From Avena insularis (lineage: Eukaryota; Streptophyta; Magnoliopsida; Poales; Poaceae), in NCBI GenBank assembly GCA_023614405.1, contig CM042688.1:443290028-443354027 (forward strand): 64,000 nt of DNA, given 5' to 3'. Shown piece by piece: positions 41,198-51,681 of the stretch. Numbering within the stretch: the first letter of the stretch is position 1; the number at the start of each line of letters is the position of its first letter. Position numbers and translations under genes: made by a program. The notes under the pieces were generated by a model that was given only the letters and a program-made list of their open reading frames with translations, was not told where the DNA came from and searched no databases.

Positions 41198-41740
41198 TTA
41201 GTCCCCGAAGCTGGTGCGATTTTAGCTGCCTTGGCTGCTAAGGCCACATCAGGTTCAATTTTATTGAGCTTTGGATGTTATTTCCGTGTTATCTCCTTAT
41301 CTCGGGTTGTATGGATTTACGTTCCCTTGGCACGTTCCAAGTTTTCACTTGCCGGCCGGGTTACCACCTTAACTCGCACCTCATGGTTTTACCTTCCCTT
41401 GGCACATTCCAAGTTTTCACTTGCTAGCCGGGTTACCATGGTCTCATCCGGGTCTTCTTTCCTTCTCTCGTACGCTAAGCCACGTGGAGGCTATTCATCA
41501 GGTTGCCTCATTTTAAGGGCCAGCCATAGTAACCGCCGCAGTAATTGTCAGTTATCATTGCGTGCGCGACACGTCACGCCTGCCTCCTCGTTAACCGCAT
41601 CAATGCATCACGTCATGGGATCAGCTACACCTTGTGGCCTTCCGTGTGGCTCGCTGTTGATTGGTCGATGCGGGCTATACACGGCCACACCGTGTGGCAT
41701 ACCCGCATGACACGATCCCACTTCCCCCTCGAGGGAGTGG

Positions 41741-41749
41741 TTAAATAGG
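41741..41749 (+). promoter_or_regulatory. TATA-like site for the antisense gene of B
   Basis: TTAAATAGG lies 254 bp upstream of the start codon at 41,995 and is followed by a C/T-rich, GC-rich stretch with no ORF, like a plant 5' untranslated region. The region from 41,198 to here is GC-rich DNA containing the imperfect pair CTTGGCACGTTCCAAGTTTT (41,326) and CTTGGCACATTCCAAGTTTT (41,399). It probably serves as the promoter that lets this gene be transcribed against the retrotransposon. Confidence 0.45.
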
Positions 41750-41994
41750 GGAGGGGTGCACCCCTTAGGTCTTTTCCCCCTTCCGCGCCCCTCTGCCTCT
41801 AGCTCTTCTTCTTCTTTGTCTTCCCTGCGATAGCGCCGCCGCCACTGCTTCTAAGTAGCAGCGCCGCCGCCGCAGTACTTCCCCACGCCTCTGCATCGCC
41901 GCCACCGCTACGCACCTCCTCCGCCACGGGTCGTTGTCAATCTAGGTTGTTGCCCCCCACCGCCGCTAGCGCCAGTGAGTGCAGCGAACACAAG

Positions 41995-44900
41995 ATGACA
42001 GAGGAGGAGCTCGCCGTCGCCGAGCAAGAGATGGAGGAAGACACCGCCACGGCGGACCGTGGTGCATGGGCCGGGTCCTGGGTCTGCCAAGACGACCTGG
42101 ACTGGCTCTACCGCACCAGACACATTTACGCCAGCATCATCGCGTGCCTCGCCTCCACCGAACTCGCCCCCTCATCCAATATGGGTGAGTACGTTGTGTT
42201 CTTATCCCACTTCCAGTGGGGGTTCAGTTTGCCGGTCAGCGATTTCTTCCATGATTGGTTAAGCACCTATGAACTCCAACCGCACCACCTTCCTGCCAAC
42301 GCAATTACTTCTCTTTCTACTTTCGCCTCCACGATCGAAGGCTATGCCGGACTATGGCCCACGAAGGAGCTATGGATATGGTTTTTCGGCCTTTGTCGTA
42401 ATTTCATTCCGAACATTCAACTTGATCCGAAGGACAAGCAGCTCACTCAATTCGCAGCTGCGTCCATCTCACCCTGGAGGCTATCCGTTTTTCCCCGAGT
42501 CACCGGGCTGGACTCCTGCAAAGGATGGGCCTGGACATTCTTTTATGTCCGGAACAAGGGCACTGAAGACTTGATCCGGCTGCTTCCCTATGCTCCGGGT
42601 CCACCTAACCCGGAGTTGTGGAACGTTGTCCCCAAGAATCCCACAGTCTTGGCCAACCAGGTTAATAAAAGGTTCGTGGAGCTGAAGGAGCTCGGGTTGC
42701 GCAACAAGGACGCCATGATCACATTCGTCCGCAACCGGATCTCCCCTCTCCAAAAACGCACTCACAAGGTGTGCCACATGAGCTGGGGCCGCGACCCCAA
42801 CCGGACCTCGTCTATCTAGCTGAGCAACACCGAAAACTATCGCCGGGTCAAGGCCCTCTTCACCACCCACAAGGACTTCTCCTCTAAGTGGACGTGGGGA
42901 ATTGAGCAATATTGCCGGGACAGGCTTCCTCCCGTGGTAAGCTTTGTGCCACCGACTTTCTCCAAATTAAACCTTATGTCGGTTGCTGTTGTATTTTTAA
43001 CTCAGTTGTCTTTTTTCTCCCTTAGCAACTCCTTCAGCAAACTATCGAGGATGGCACAGATCCCACCCTCAAATGTGTTCCTGACCGGGAAAGCTCGGAC
43101 GAGGAAGAACCGGAGCAGGAGATGTTCCTCCCCATGGCCGACGCGACCAAGCGACCCACCGGTACACTCTCTTCTATTAGAGATTGGCCCGATGATGAAG
43201 ATGACTCGGATATCGAGGTGATGGAAGCTGTTGACACTGTCCCCCTTTCTTATGCTTTTCCGGCATCAGCTAACCCCGGTGGGCAGATCCACGAGGACCC
43301 TCCCCTTGCTACGGGTGAACCTGTTCCGGTAGCGCCGAAGAAGAGGCGTGGAGCTGCATCAAGTTCCTCCTCCGGACCTTCTCAGCCTGCCAAAAGGCGA
43401 AAGAAGTCCAGAGACAAAACCGCCTCCAAGCCAGCAGGCAAGGCCCCAGCACGAAGGGCTCGAAAACCCAAGGAGCCCCTAACCTCGGATGCGTAAGCCT
43501 CTCTTCCCTCTTCAACTTATTCTTCCTTGCATTATTTTAGTTTCTCTTCTAAAATTATTTGATTCGGTAGTGCTGCGGTGGAGGTCCCCCAGAGTGGATC
43601 TAGCATCTCTTCGCCGCTCCGACTTAGCCCTTCTCCCCCTCGTGACAACGAGTCACGCCCGCTGAGCCCTATTCTAGAGGGATCTGCGGCTGCTCCGGGT
43701 TCTATTCCACCTCGTCAAGAGGGGGTAACCTTGGAGCGGCGGAGACCGGCCCAGCCGAGGCGGCAACATCCACAACTTCGGCTTCGCCGCAACCAGCAAC
43801 TACCGAGACTACCTCAGCACCAGCACCAGCTCCAGCACCAGCACCAGCAACCACTCCAGCACCAACACCAACTCCGGCACCAGCACCAACTCCGGCAGCA
43901 AGAACATCAGCAGCAGCACCAAGTCCAGCAACAAGAGCACCAGCGCCAAGCTCCTCCGCCTCGTCCGAGTCTTCTCAGTCTCGGCGAGGAAGCACCCAGG
44001 TAGCTCCAAAGGGTAAATCTGCTGCAACCACTTCCTCCTCTCAGCAGCTCAAAGGCAAGAAAGCCCCTGACGCCACCATGGCAGCGTCCGTCGAGTCTGG
44101 ACAGTGCACCCTCGCGTCCATGCTTGCCAAGAAGCCTCCAGCACCGAAGAACGCCCCTGTCGAGCCAGCTAATGCGCAGGAACTTGTTCTGCACACCAAC
44201 CCGGCCCTTGCTCAGGTTGAGAGGAGGGAAGCACATGCCAAGTGCTTGGTGGCGCCCCACATGCTCAGCGGTGAGCGATATCCTCCGACCTTGATCGAGT
44301 TTATGAACAACTGGAACAAGGCAGAGTTCGTCTACAACGATGATCTCCCGGAGAAGTTTGGTCCCGCCGAGTTCTCTGCTCGGATGAACACAGCCGCTAA
44401 GGCGATTAACCTTGCGGGTCGGATGATGGAGGTACGTTACTTCGCCTTTTCCTTAGCATGCTGTAGATATTAGCGATATAACCATTAGTCCCCGAGCCTC
44501 CGGGGGAGTAACTTGTTACTCGGCCGGATGCTCCTTAGAAAACTAACGTAGCTCCTTGACAACTTCAAATATGCACACACCTAGAGCTGGGTTATGTTCC
44601 ACTTGGCCCGGATCTTGCACACTTCGAATATGCACACACCTAGAGCCGGGTTAAGTTCCACTTGGCCCGTATCTTGTACACTTCGAATATGCACACACCT
44701 AGAGCCAGGTTAAGTTCCACTTGGCCCGAATCTTGTACACTTCGAATATGCACACACCTAGAGTCGGGTTAAGTTCCACTTGGCCCGAATCTTGTACATT
44801 TCGAATATGCACACACCTAGAGCCGGCTTAAGTTCCACTTGGCCCGGATATTGTACACTTAGAATATGCACACACCTAGAGCCGGGTTAAGTTCCACTTG

Positions 44901-46552
44901 GCCCGGATCTTGTACACTTCGAATATGCACACACCTAGAGCCGGGTTAAGTTCTACTTGTCCTGGATCTTGTACACTTTGAATATGCACACACCTAGAGC
45001 CGGGTTAAGTTCCACTTGGCCCGGATCTTGCACACTTCGAATATGCACACACCTAGAGCCGGGTTAAGTTCCACTTGGCCCGGATCTTGTACACTTCGAA
45101 TGTGCACAAGGCTTAAGATAAATTTTTGTACTCTTTTTAGGTGACCACCAACCGCTGGAGCGCTGAGTTCCAGCATCTCCTGGACACTCACAAAATGCTG
45201 CTCGCAAAGCACAATGCACATCTCGCTGAGCACGAGAAAAGGGGTAAGTTCTCTTCTTCACATTTTTCTGTTTTCCTTCATCTTTTTCTGCCGAACTAAT
45301 CCGTCATTCGGTTTTCGCAGCTGGGGTGGAGGCTGAAAACAAGCTTATGAGGAAGAATCTGGATCAGAATAAGGGTAAGCTACTTTTGTCCGACCTTGCT
45401 TTGCTTTCTATCTCCTTTTCTCCTTGGCTAGGCGAACATTCATACCTCGGCTTTGCCGGGTTAACAAACTACTTCAGTATCGCTGGAAGATAGTGTGCCC
45501 GTGCCTGATATGATGTTGCATTTTCTCGAACAAGCAGGGCAGCATCAGGCCGAGCTCAAGAAGAAAGACGATGAGCTTTCCCTCCTCCGAACCAAGGATG
45601 CCAAGATTGCCAAGTTAAAGGCAGGAATGATGAAGATGAAAGCGCAGCACCAAACCGAGCTTGAAAAGGCTGGCCAAGACTACACCGAAGAGCGCGAGCG
45701 CCTCAATCTCCAAATTGCCAAGGACCGAGAACTTCTCCAGGAGGCCGACGTCAAGCTTGAGTCGGCGAACGCTGAACTGGTGCAGCTCCGCAAAAGACAC
45801 GATGATTGTACCAAGGAATTGACCCGGATCCACAGCCACATTTTACGTAAGTTCCTTTTCCTTATCCGGCATATTTTCTCCCGGTTACCTCACATGTCTT
45901 TTCATTACTTGCTTCTCTTGTCTCGTTTTTAGGAAAATTTCCAGAGGGTACTCCCATTGCGAGCACCGCTGTTGCCAATTTCTGCTGAGATAGGGGTACG
46001 CCCGTTGCTCCTGACGGTGAAGACATTCCCTATGATATGGAGGACCTGCTGGTAAGCCTGTCATCTCGCGTGGAAATTATCAAGAACTATGACAAGGATC
46101 TCCTTAATGTTGCAGTCCGAGTCTTCAACACATTTTGGCCTACCGAAGACACTCCGGAGGGAACCGCAGTTCTTGCTGAAAAGTTGATGGAAATAGAGAC
46201 CCAGCTCGACCTCTGGAGGGAGTCCGCTGGACGTGCCGCAGCTGAGACCGTTGTTCACCACATACTCACGTGGTACGAGAAGATCGACCTCAACCTTCTG
46301 ACACGCCTGCGCACCAGATCCAAATGGACTAATGACCCGGAGTGGGTAGCTCGTCGCCAGGCTTGCGCCCATAGCCTCATTGAATATGATCCCATTCATG
46401 AGTGGACTAAGGGACCGAGCTTCTTGGAAGCCGCTGGTGACGAAGAGGTTGAGGACGTTGAAGATGGCTCAGACGAGGATGGAGAGGATGATGCCTCGGA
46501 TATCGAAGATGACAAAGATGACGCCGAACTTCCTCCTCCTGCTGCTCCTTGA
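41995..46552 (+). pseudogene. Antisense gene of element B, seven exons, Transposase_28-like
   Basis: The N-terminal exon (MTEEELAVAEQEMEED…) contains MGEYVVFLSHFQWGF and LQPHHLPANA, which I recognise as the plant 'putative gypsy-type transposon' domain (Transposase_28 type). Six introns fit GT…AG with reading phase kept: exons 41,995-42,936, 43,026-43,492, 43,571-44,431, 45,141-45,243, 45,321-45,374, 45,478-45,846 and 45,933-46,552. Later parts are an Ala-Pro repeat (about 43,830-43,960), a coiled coil (exons 4-6) and an acidic tail rich in D and E. The gene is broken by TAG at 42,817, a frame change in a G run near 43,720 and TGA at 45,986. The function is unknown. Opposite orientation to gag-pol means the introns are not removed from the retrotransposon's genomic RNA. 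Confidence 0.8.
44561..45107 (+). repeat. 59-bp minisatellite inside intron 3
   Basis: About nine copies of a 59-bp unit (CGAATATGCACACACCTAG, then GTTAAGTTCCACTTGGCCC, then a variable end) fill most of the 709-bp third intron (44,432-45,140) of the antisense gene. The period is seen directly from the one-base shift per 60-base line. Frames reading through it are not genes. Confidence 0.93.
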
Positions 46553-47150
46553 TGGAAAACACTTGAAAACTTATCAGATCCCCGGTATGCCGAGTGGAAT
46601 TGTATCCAATACACATGTGATATTTTGCTACTAAGTTTTTATGCCGGATCAACTTGGGCGTAGCCCCCGAGTTTCATTTTCTTGTTCGTCCAATCTTCTG
46701 GCTCGGTTCGTGTCTACCTTGATTCGGTTTGATGACTTACGAATCCGAGCTTCAAAAATCGTTTTAACAGTACTTAGAAACTTTAGGCTTAGCTCAAAAT
46801 AATTCAGCATAATAATTTGAAAGTAAATACAAGGTTAGTCCGAAAAACAAATGTCGGCTCGATTAAGTTCTTTTCCTTAGTCGTTTTTCATGTGCTACGC
46901 AATTCCAAACTTGTTCTCTTGCTTTCCATGAAGCCAATTCTTATTGGACAACAACAAGTCGAAGAGTTGGGTTTTTGGTGCTCACACACTACTAATCCGA
47001 GTTAAGTAGAACAACTTACTCCAGCTGACGTATAAATAATGAAAGACAACAAATATTATTAAGGCAGTCCCCGAGTTACTACTCGAGGTGCCAATATTTC
47101 ATTGATAGGCTCATTGCCGGCATACATACTGACATATGAGAAGACTCAGA
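46553..47150. other. Spacer between antisense gene and pol of B
   Basis: About 600 bp separates the end of the antisense gene from the C-terminal end of integrase on the other strand; the two are convergent. It is AT-rich and I see no gene. CAAAATAATTCAGCATAATAA near 46,795 belongs to this AT-rich stretch. Both transcripts presumably end in or near this region. Confidence 0.5.
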
Positions 47151-48301
47151 TACATACACTTCTCTGCTAAGTGTAGAAAGGACGAAGTAGAGCTCATTCC
47201 ATGGACGCTTAGATTCCTCGCCGGACCTGTCCGCCTTGTTCTTTTCCTGTGGCTTTGCATCGATAAGATAATAAGAATCATTGTGCAATGCTTTGCTCAC
47301 AATGAATGGCCCTTCACATGGGGGGATAACTTATGCATGCCAGCAGTACGTTGTACCAACCAGAGAACCAGATCGCCTTCCCGGAAAACTCGTGGGCTTA
47401 CTTTCCGGCTATGGTAGCATTGGAGATTTTGCTAATATATGGCGGATCTGGACAATGCCAATTCTCTCGCTTCTTCCAGCAGATCAACATCATTTTGCCG
47501 GGCTACTTGCACTTCGGCTTCTGTGTATTGGGTCACCCTAGGCGAATCATGCTCTATGTCGGCTGGTAATACAGCTTCTGCCCCATATACCCAAAAAAAT
47601 GGCGTATAGCCTGTTGATCAATTCGGAGTTGTTCTTAAACTCCATAGTACCGCTAGTAGTTCTTCTATCCAACACCCCGCTGATCTTTGCAGCGGCTCAA
47701 TGAGCCGGGGTTTTATCCCGGATAATACCAATCCGTTGGATCTTTCCACTTGTCCATTCGATGCGGAGTGAGCTACCGAGGCAATGTCCAGCCGGATCTT
47801 ATTATCCCGGCATAATCGCGCAAATGCTCCTTCAGCAAAATTTGTGCCATTATCAGTTATGATATTGTGAGGATAACCGTATCTCAAGATGATGTCTTTG
47901 AGAAATGTTACGGCCGTAGCTCCATCACATTTTCTTATAGGCTTCACTTCGATCCATTTTGTAAATTTGTCCACCATGACCAGAATGTGAGTCATATTCC
48001 CCCTTGCTGATTTGAACGGGCCAACCATATCCAAACACCATACGACAAATGGCCACGTGATTGGTATGGTTTTGAGTTCCGACATAGGCATATGTGTCTT
48101 GGTAGCATACCTCTGACAACCATTGCATTTTCTCACCAGATCTTCTGCTTGTTCTAAGGCACTTGGCCAGTAGTTTGAACCTGGCCAGTAGATTTCCTGG
48201 TCCGACCAAGGCATATACGTCGTGACCGTGGGCATTACTGCATTGACCTCCATATGTCGGCGCTGCAAGCTCTTCCTATATGTTTCCTCAGTGGTAAACA
48301 C
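47150..48301 (-). pseudogene. Element B integrase remnant
   Basis: Reading leftward from 48,301 the frame begins with the gag/protease border (EVNAVMPTVTTYMPWSDQEI) and jumps within a few residues to the integrase zinc finger (YWPSALEQAEDLVRKCNGCQ). The core follows with D in CLDMVGPF, D in ITDNGTNF and E in NGQVERSNG, so the catalytic triad is kept. The frame ends at 47,618 in a run of A/T. Further leftward a different frame holds the normal C-terminal part (SYYLIDAKPQEKNKADRSGE, near 47,270). Because everything between protease and the integrase finger is gone, no working enzyme set can be made. Confidence 0.9.
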
Positions 48302-48438
48302 ATAGTAACTCTAATGATGCTCCCTGTACTCATTCCTCATTTCCAGGGTACCTCTGATCCGGCTGATGCTGGTTTTCTACTTGATGCACTGCATCCCTTC
48401 TCTCATGGTTATCATACCTCGGCGGAGGGGGGGCAACA

Positions 48439-50820
48439 TTAGCTGTTGCGTGTTCGCTCCGGAGAGCAATTGCTGCCGAGATAACTCCTGCCGAGGTTGA
48501 TCATTCCGGGGTGCCTGAGCATTCCCCGAACCACCTTGTTATATCTTACGCATCCACTCACATTGCCTCGTTGTATGACCCGCTGGGTTACTCGGATTTG
48601 GCGTGTGAAATTTACACGGCTGATCCAACATCGACTCATAAGTATACGTCGGACGATCCTTCTTTTCTTGTCACTGTTTCTTCTGCTCCAGGGTTCAAGT
48701 TTTCTTGCCATCATATCTCGGTGTCCATTGTTGCCCTCCAGTTTTCTGACATTGGTTGCTCCCTGTTCCGGGCTGATCTTGATTCACAGCTGCAACTTGT
48801 TGCGAACTATACCGGTGATCCGGTCTATCATCTCTCCTTTTACCTCTATAATCATTCCTCCGGGATGATCCGGCTCCATCTCTCTGGTAGTACTCCTCAT
48901 TTGACTCGTTCGACACGAGCCTAGGTTGAGTCGGATCACCCAAAGCATACGAATCAACAATCCGGATCATTTCTGCCAAAGTGGTTGGCATTTTCCTTTG
49001 CAACTTCTGCCACAGTTCGCTTGCATACCTGCACCCCTACACAAACCATGCTATGGCCTGTGACTCTATCACACCCTCACACGAGTTTCTCAAGGTGCAC
49101 CACCGGGTTAAGAACTCCCGGTCTGTCTCATTCGGTCTCTGCTTGCACATAGCTAGGGTCTGTGGCTTATTAGGCCTCTGATACGTACTTGAGAAATTGC
49201 TCATAAACATTTCCTCAAAATCAATCTAGCAGTTAATACTTCCGGGCGGCAAATTGTTCAACCATACCCTTGCTGGCCCCTCCAACATCTAGGGTACGTA
49301 TCTCACAGCCCATCGCAAGTTGCCCGTAGCAATTTTCACAGCTGTAGCATAGTTTATCAACCAATCCTCTGGCTTAGTGCTGCCGTCATACGTCTTCGTG
49401 CCTCTGGGTAATTGGAAGTTAGGTATCGGTGGCTCTTTCATGATCCGGGGTCCAAAACACGCAGGACCTGAAGGACCTTGACTTTCAATCTGCTCCGACC
49501 TATACAGTCGATCCAGTTTCAACCTAGCGTCGTCCGGCATCAGATCCCTGCTTCCTAATCTCGACCATATCACATGATAGTCCGGCCTTGGGTATCCTGC
49601 ATTCACCATTTCCGAATCTCCATCGTTATACCGGTCTCACTCTCGTGGCGCATCTCTCTGTTGCATACCTCGGCCGGCACTTTGCTCTTGCCTTGGTATA
49701 TTCTGCTGCTGCGGTTGTCCTGCCGAGTTGCGCTGTCCAGCATTGCCATTAACAGCGTTTCCTTGACCGGCGTTGCCTTCATCACGGTTACATCGGCCAG
49801 CTTCACCTCGGCTTACACTCTGTCGATCATCATTTCTTTGTACCTCTTCTGCCTTTCCTAGTCAGGTCATACGGAACAATATGCTTGTTTCTCCTGGTCG
49901 AGGTTACTACCTCCTCTCTCCTAGGACCACCATGAGGAGACGATGCGGCTCCAGCGGATTTCTCTAGGTTACCCACTACTGAATGAATAATCTTGGAGGC
50001 TCCAGCTCTCTCCGGGTTAGCCCTGAGTAACTCCTCATTTTTCCTGTTTGCGATCCGAACCAACTCATTGACCCTATCTTGCTGTCTCTGACGGGGTTCA
50101 CCCGTTAGACCCTCTAACTCGGATGCAGCTGCATCCGCTGCTCTGAGGTTTTTTGCCGGGGTACTATACTTCGGCAGCCCCACGGACAAGCAGTTCTCTA
50201 ACTCCTCAATCCGAGTATCACCCTCTTTGTTCATTTCACTCATGAGATTTCTCCCCTTTACTTTTACAACATCTACTTTATTTTCCTTTGCGTACTCACG
50301 CAGCGTCATGTTCAACGACTGTTATCTTTTTCGTTCCTTCTAGAATTTTTTGCCTAATTTCCTCTAGCTCAGCCTGTGCCTGAGTCGGATCTACCACTGC
50401 TTCTACCTGGTTTGCCAAGCTATCCATAGCTTCTCTCGGTACATTCTTAGGCCTCTCTAGTGGGGGTCCTCTACCTTTCCTTTGTGCCTTAGGTGTTACC
50501 TCTGGATCTGGTGTCGGATCCTTGCTTGCGCCTGCGTGTGGCGCAGTCATCATCACCTCAGCACGGTTCAGGGAGCGAGTGATACGCGCCCCGTGAACCA
50601 CGCTAAGCGGTGGCTCCCCTGCCTTGACGACGTGCCGCGGATGAACGCATGATACGTCCACAACAACGTAGACCTTGTGCGCACCGAGCTTGACGAAGAG
50701 GTCGTTGCGCGGAAGCGGGCGAGTGCCGAAGCAGCCAGCGTTGTCGCTGACGAAGTCCAGCGCTCCAAAGCGCTGAACGAGCCCGGAGACGATGCGTTCG
50801 CCGGTGCCGATGAGGTTTCC
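48439..50820 (-). pseudogene. gag: Element B gag, broken
   Basis: An N-terminal domain (RIVSGLVQRFGALDFVSDNA near 50,760) resembles the start of gag in element C. Downstream lie a helical segment (near 50,000-50,300), a low-complexity stretch, and the gag core (ACFGPRIMKEPPIPNF… KTYDGSTKPEDWL, 49,609 leftward; then LAEMIRIVDSYALGDPTQP near 48,970). The end (48,440-48,700) has a C/H cluster of the CKFH…HTTRQC type in a shifted frame. Breaks: frame changes near 50,310 and 49,830, and in-frame TAG codons at 49,289-49,291, 49,226-49,228 and 49,037-49,039 in the core. In the family this protein forms the particle that packages element RNA. Confidence 0.85.
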
Positions 50821-50852
50821 CGTCTAGATCTTCACCCCTGCTAGCGCCGCTA

Positions 50853-50870
50853 GCCCCACGGTGGGCACCA
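50853..50870 (-). other. Element B primer-binding site
   Basis: On the - strand TGGTGCCCACCGTGGGGC lies two bases inside the right LTR. Element C has TGGCGCCCACCGTGGGGC at the matching place. This shows that B runs leftward and that 50,873-51,681 is its 5' LTR. I do not assign the tRNA. Confidence 0.85.
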
Positions 50871-50872
50871 AC

Positions 50873-51681
50873 TGTCGTGGTGGTGTCATGGCAGATACCA
50901 TGGATATGCTAAAGGTGGGGACTAAATGCACTAGGGGAATCCAGGGAGGGATAGTGAGGTGAGTCCTCACACAGAAGCTTTGTATTCGATTCACTTCGCA
51001 GATTACAAGTGCTCCTAGAGATATATTGGGGAGAGGAGGAAGAAGGAACTTTCTTACTCTCACCCACAGTTAACCCGTACAAGACCAACTAGAGATCAAC
51101 CCTTAGAACCTAAAACCAATCAGAATAGCCCAGCCCTCTCTATAGACTCCTTAGCCCTCCTTATATAGGGGTGGCTAGGTCTCCACCTAGGGCATACGTG
51201 GAGGTATATTCCAGGGAATATGCCTCCTCCCAAAATAGCAAACCGACCGGGGTGCTTTTCCCCCGTGTCACCCATGTAGAGGCTACGTGAGCCTCTGCGG
51301 CGCCTGCGTCAGCCGACACGGGCGTCATCACCTCTGTCGGCCACGCCTCAGTGGTCCTGCCCCTGTCCGCTTTGCTCATGCAGTGCGTACCGGGGCTTCT
51401 TTTGACCAGCGAGATTCCTTCCTTCTCCTAGAAGCTAGATATGACCTGGATCATAGTTGATCCGCCCACACCCATTCCTGCATACAAGTTAAATATGCCT
51501 TTCCGACTTACGGCTTAAGTCGGTTGAGACCTAGTTAGGTGGACGCCCCCTGGTCCAGGTTACCCCGTGATTTGGCATGCCCTGAAGTGACCCGGCCAGC
51601 ATCTGCTTTAGCCTTGCCGAACCTCGGCTAACTCGGCCTTTATACCCCGACATGACCCTACCCGGGGGTATCCCCCCAACA
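50873..51681 (-). repeat. Element B 5' LTR
   Basis: 809 bp with the same ends as the left LTR. A TATA box, TATATAAGG on the - strand, is at 51,159-51,167, so transcription of B is leftward. Nearly 60 mismatches to 40,390-41,197 were counted by eye (about 7%), mostly transitions. Confidence 0.95.

Larger units (their letters stand above)
40390..51681 (-). mobile_element. Element B: defective Tat-lineage Ty3/gypsy element
   Basis: This is an 11.3-kb LTR retrotransposon on the - strand inserted in the satellite. The right LTR (50,873-51,681) is the 5' LTR, because a primer-type motif lies just inside it. Going leftward come broken gag (50,820-48,440), an integrase remnant (48,301-47,150), a spacer, and an intron-containing gene on the opposite strand (41,995-46,552). 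Protease, reverse transcriptase and RNase H are missing, so it cannot move by itself. Both ends carry TGGAC duplications. The LTRs differ at nearly 60 positions of about 808 by eye, so the insertion is old. Antisense genes between pol and the 3' LTR are known in the Tat lineage. Confidence 0.93.

Noticed and set aside
42481..42909. Minus-strand frame inside exon 1 of the antisense gene
   Set aside because: It is a shadow of the + strand exon, which has the recognisable domain and matching splice sites.
44994..45261. Minus-strand frames over 44,994-45,261
   Set aside because: They read through the 59-bp intronic minisatellite and exon 4 of the antisense gene in the wrong direction.
40390..51681. 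Element B as a DNA transposon because of its Transposase_28-like gene
   Set aside because: It has direct LTRs with TG…CA ends, a primer site, a 5-bp target duplication, gag and integrase. The transposon-named domain is the antisense gene common to this retrotransposon lineage.
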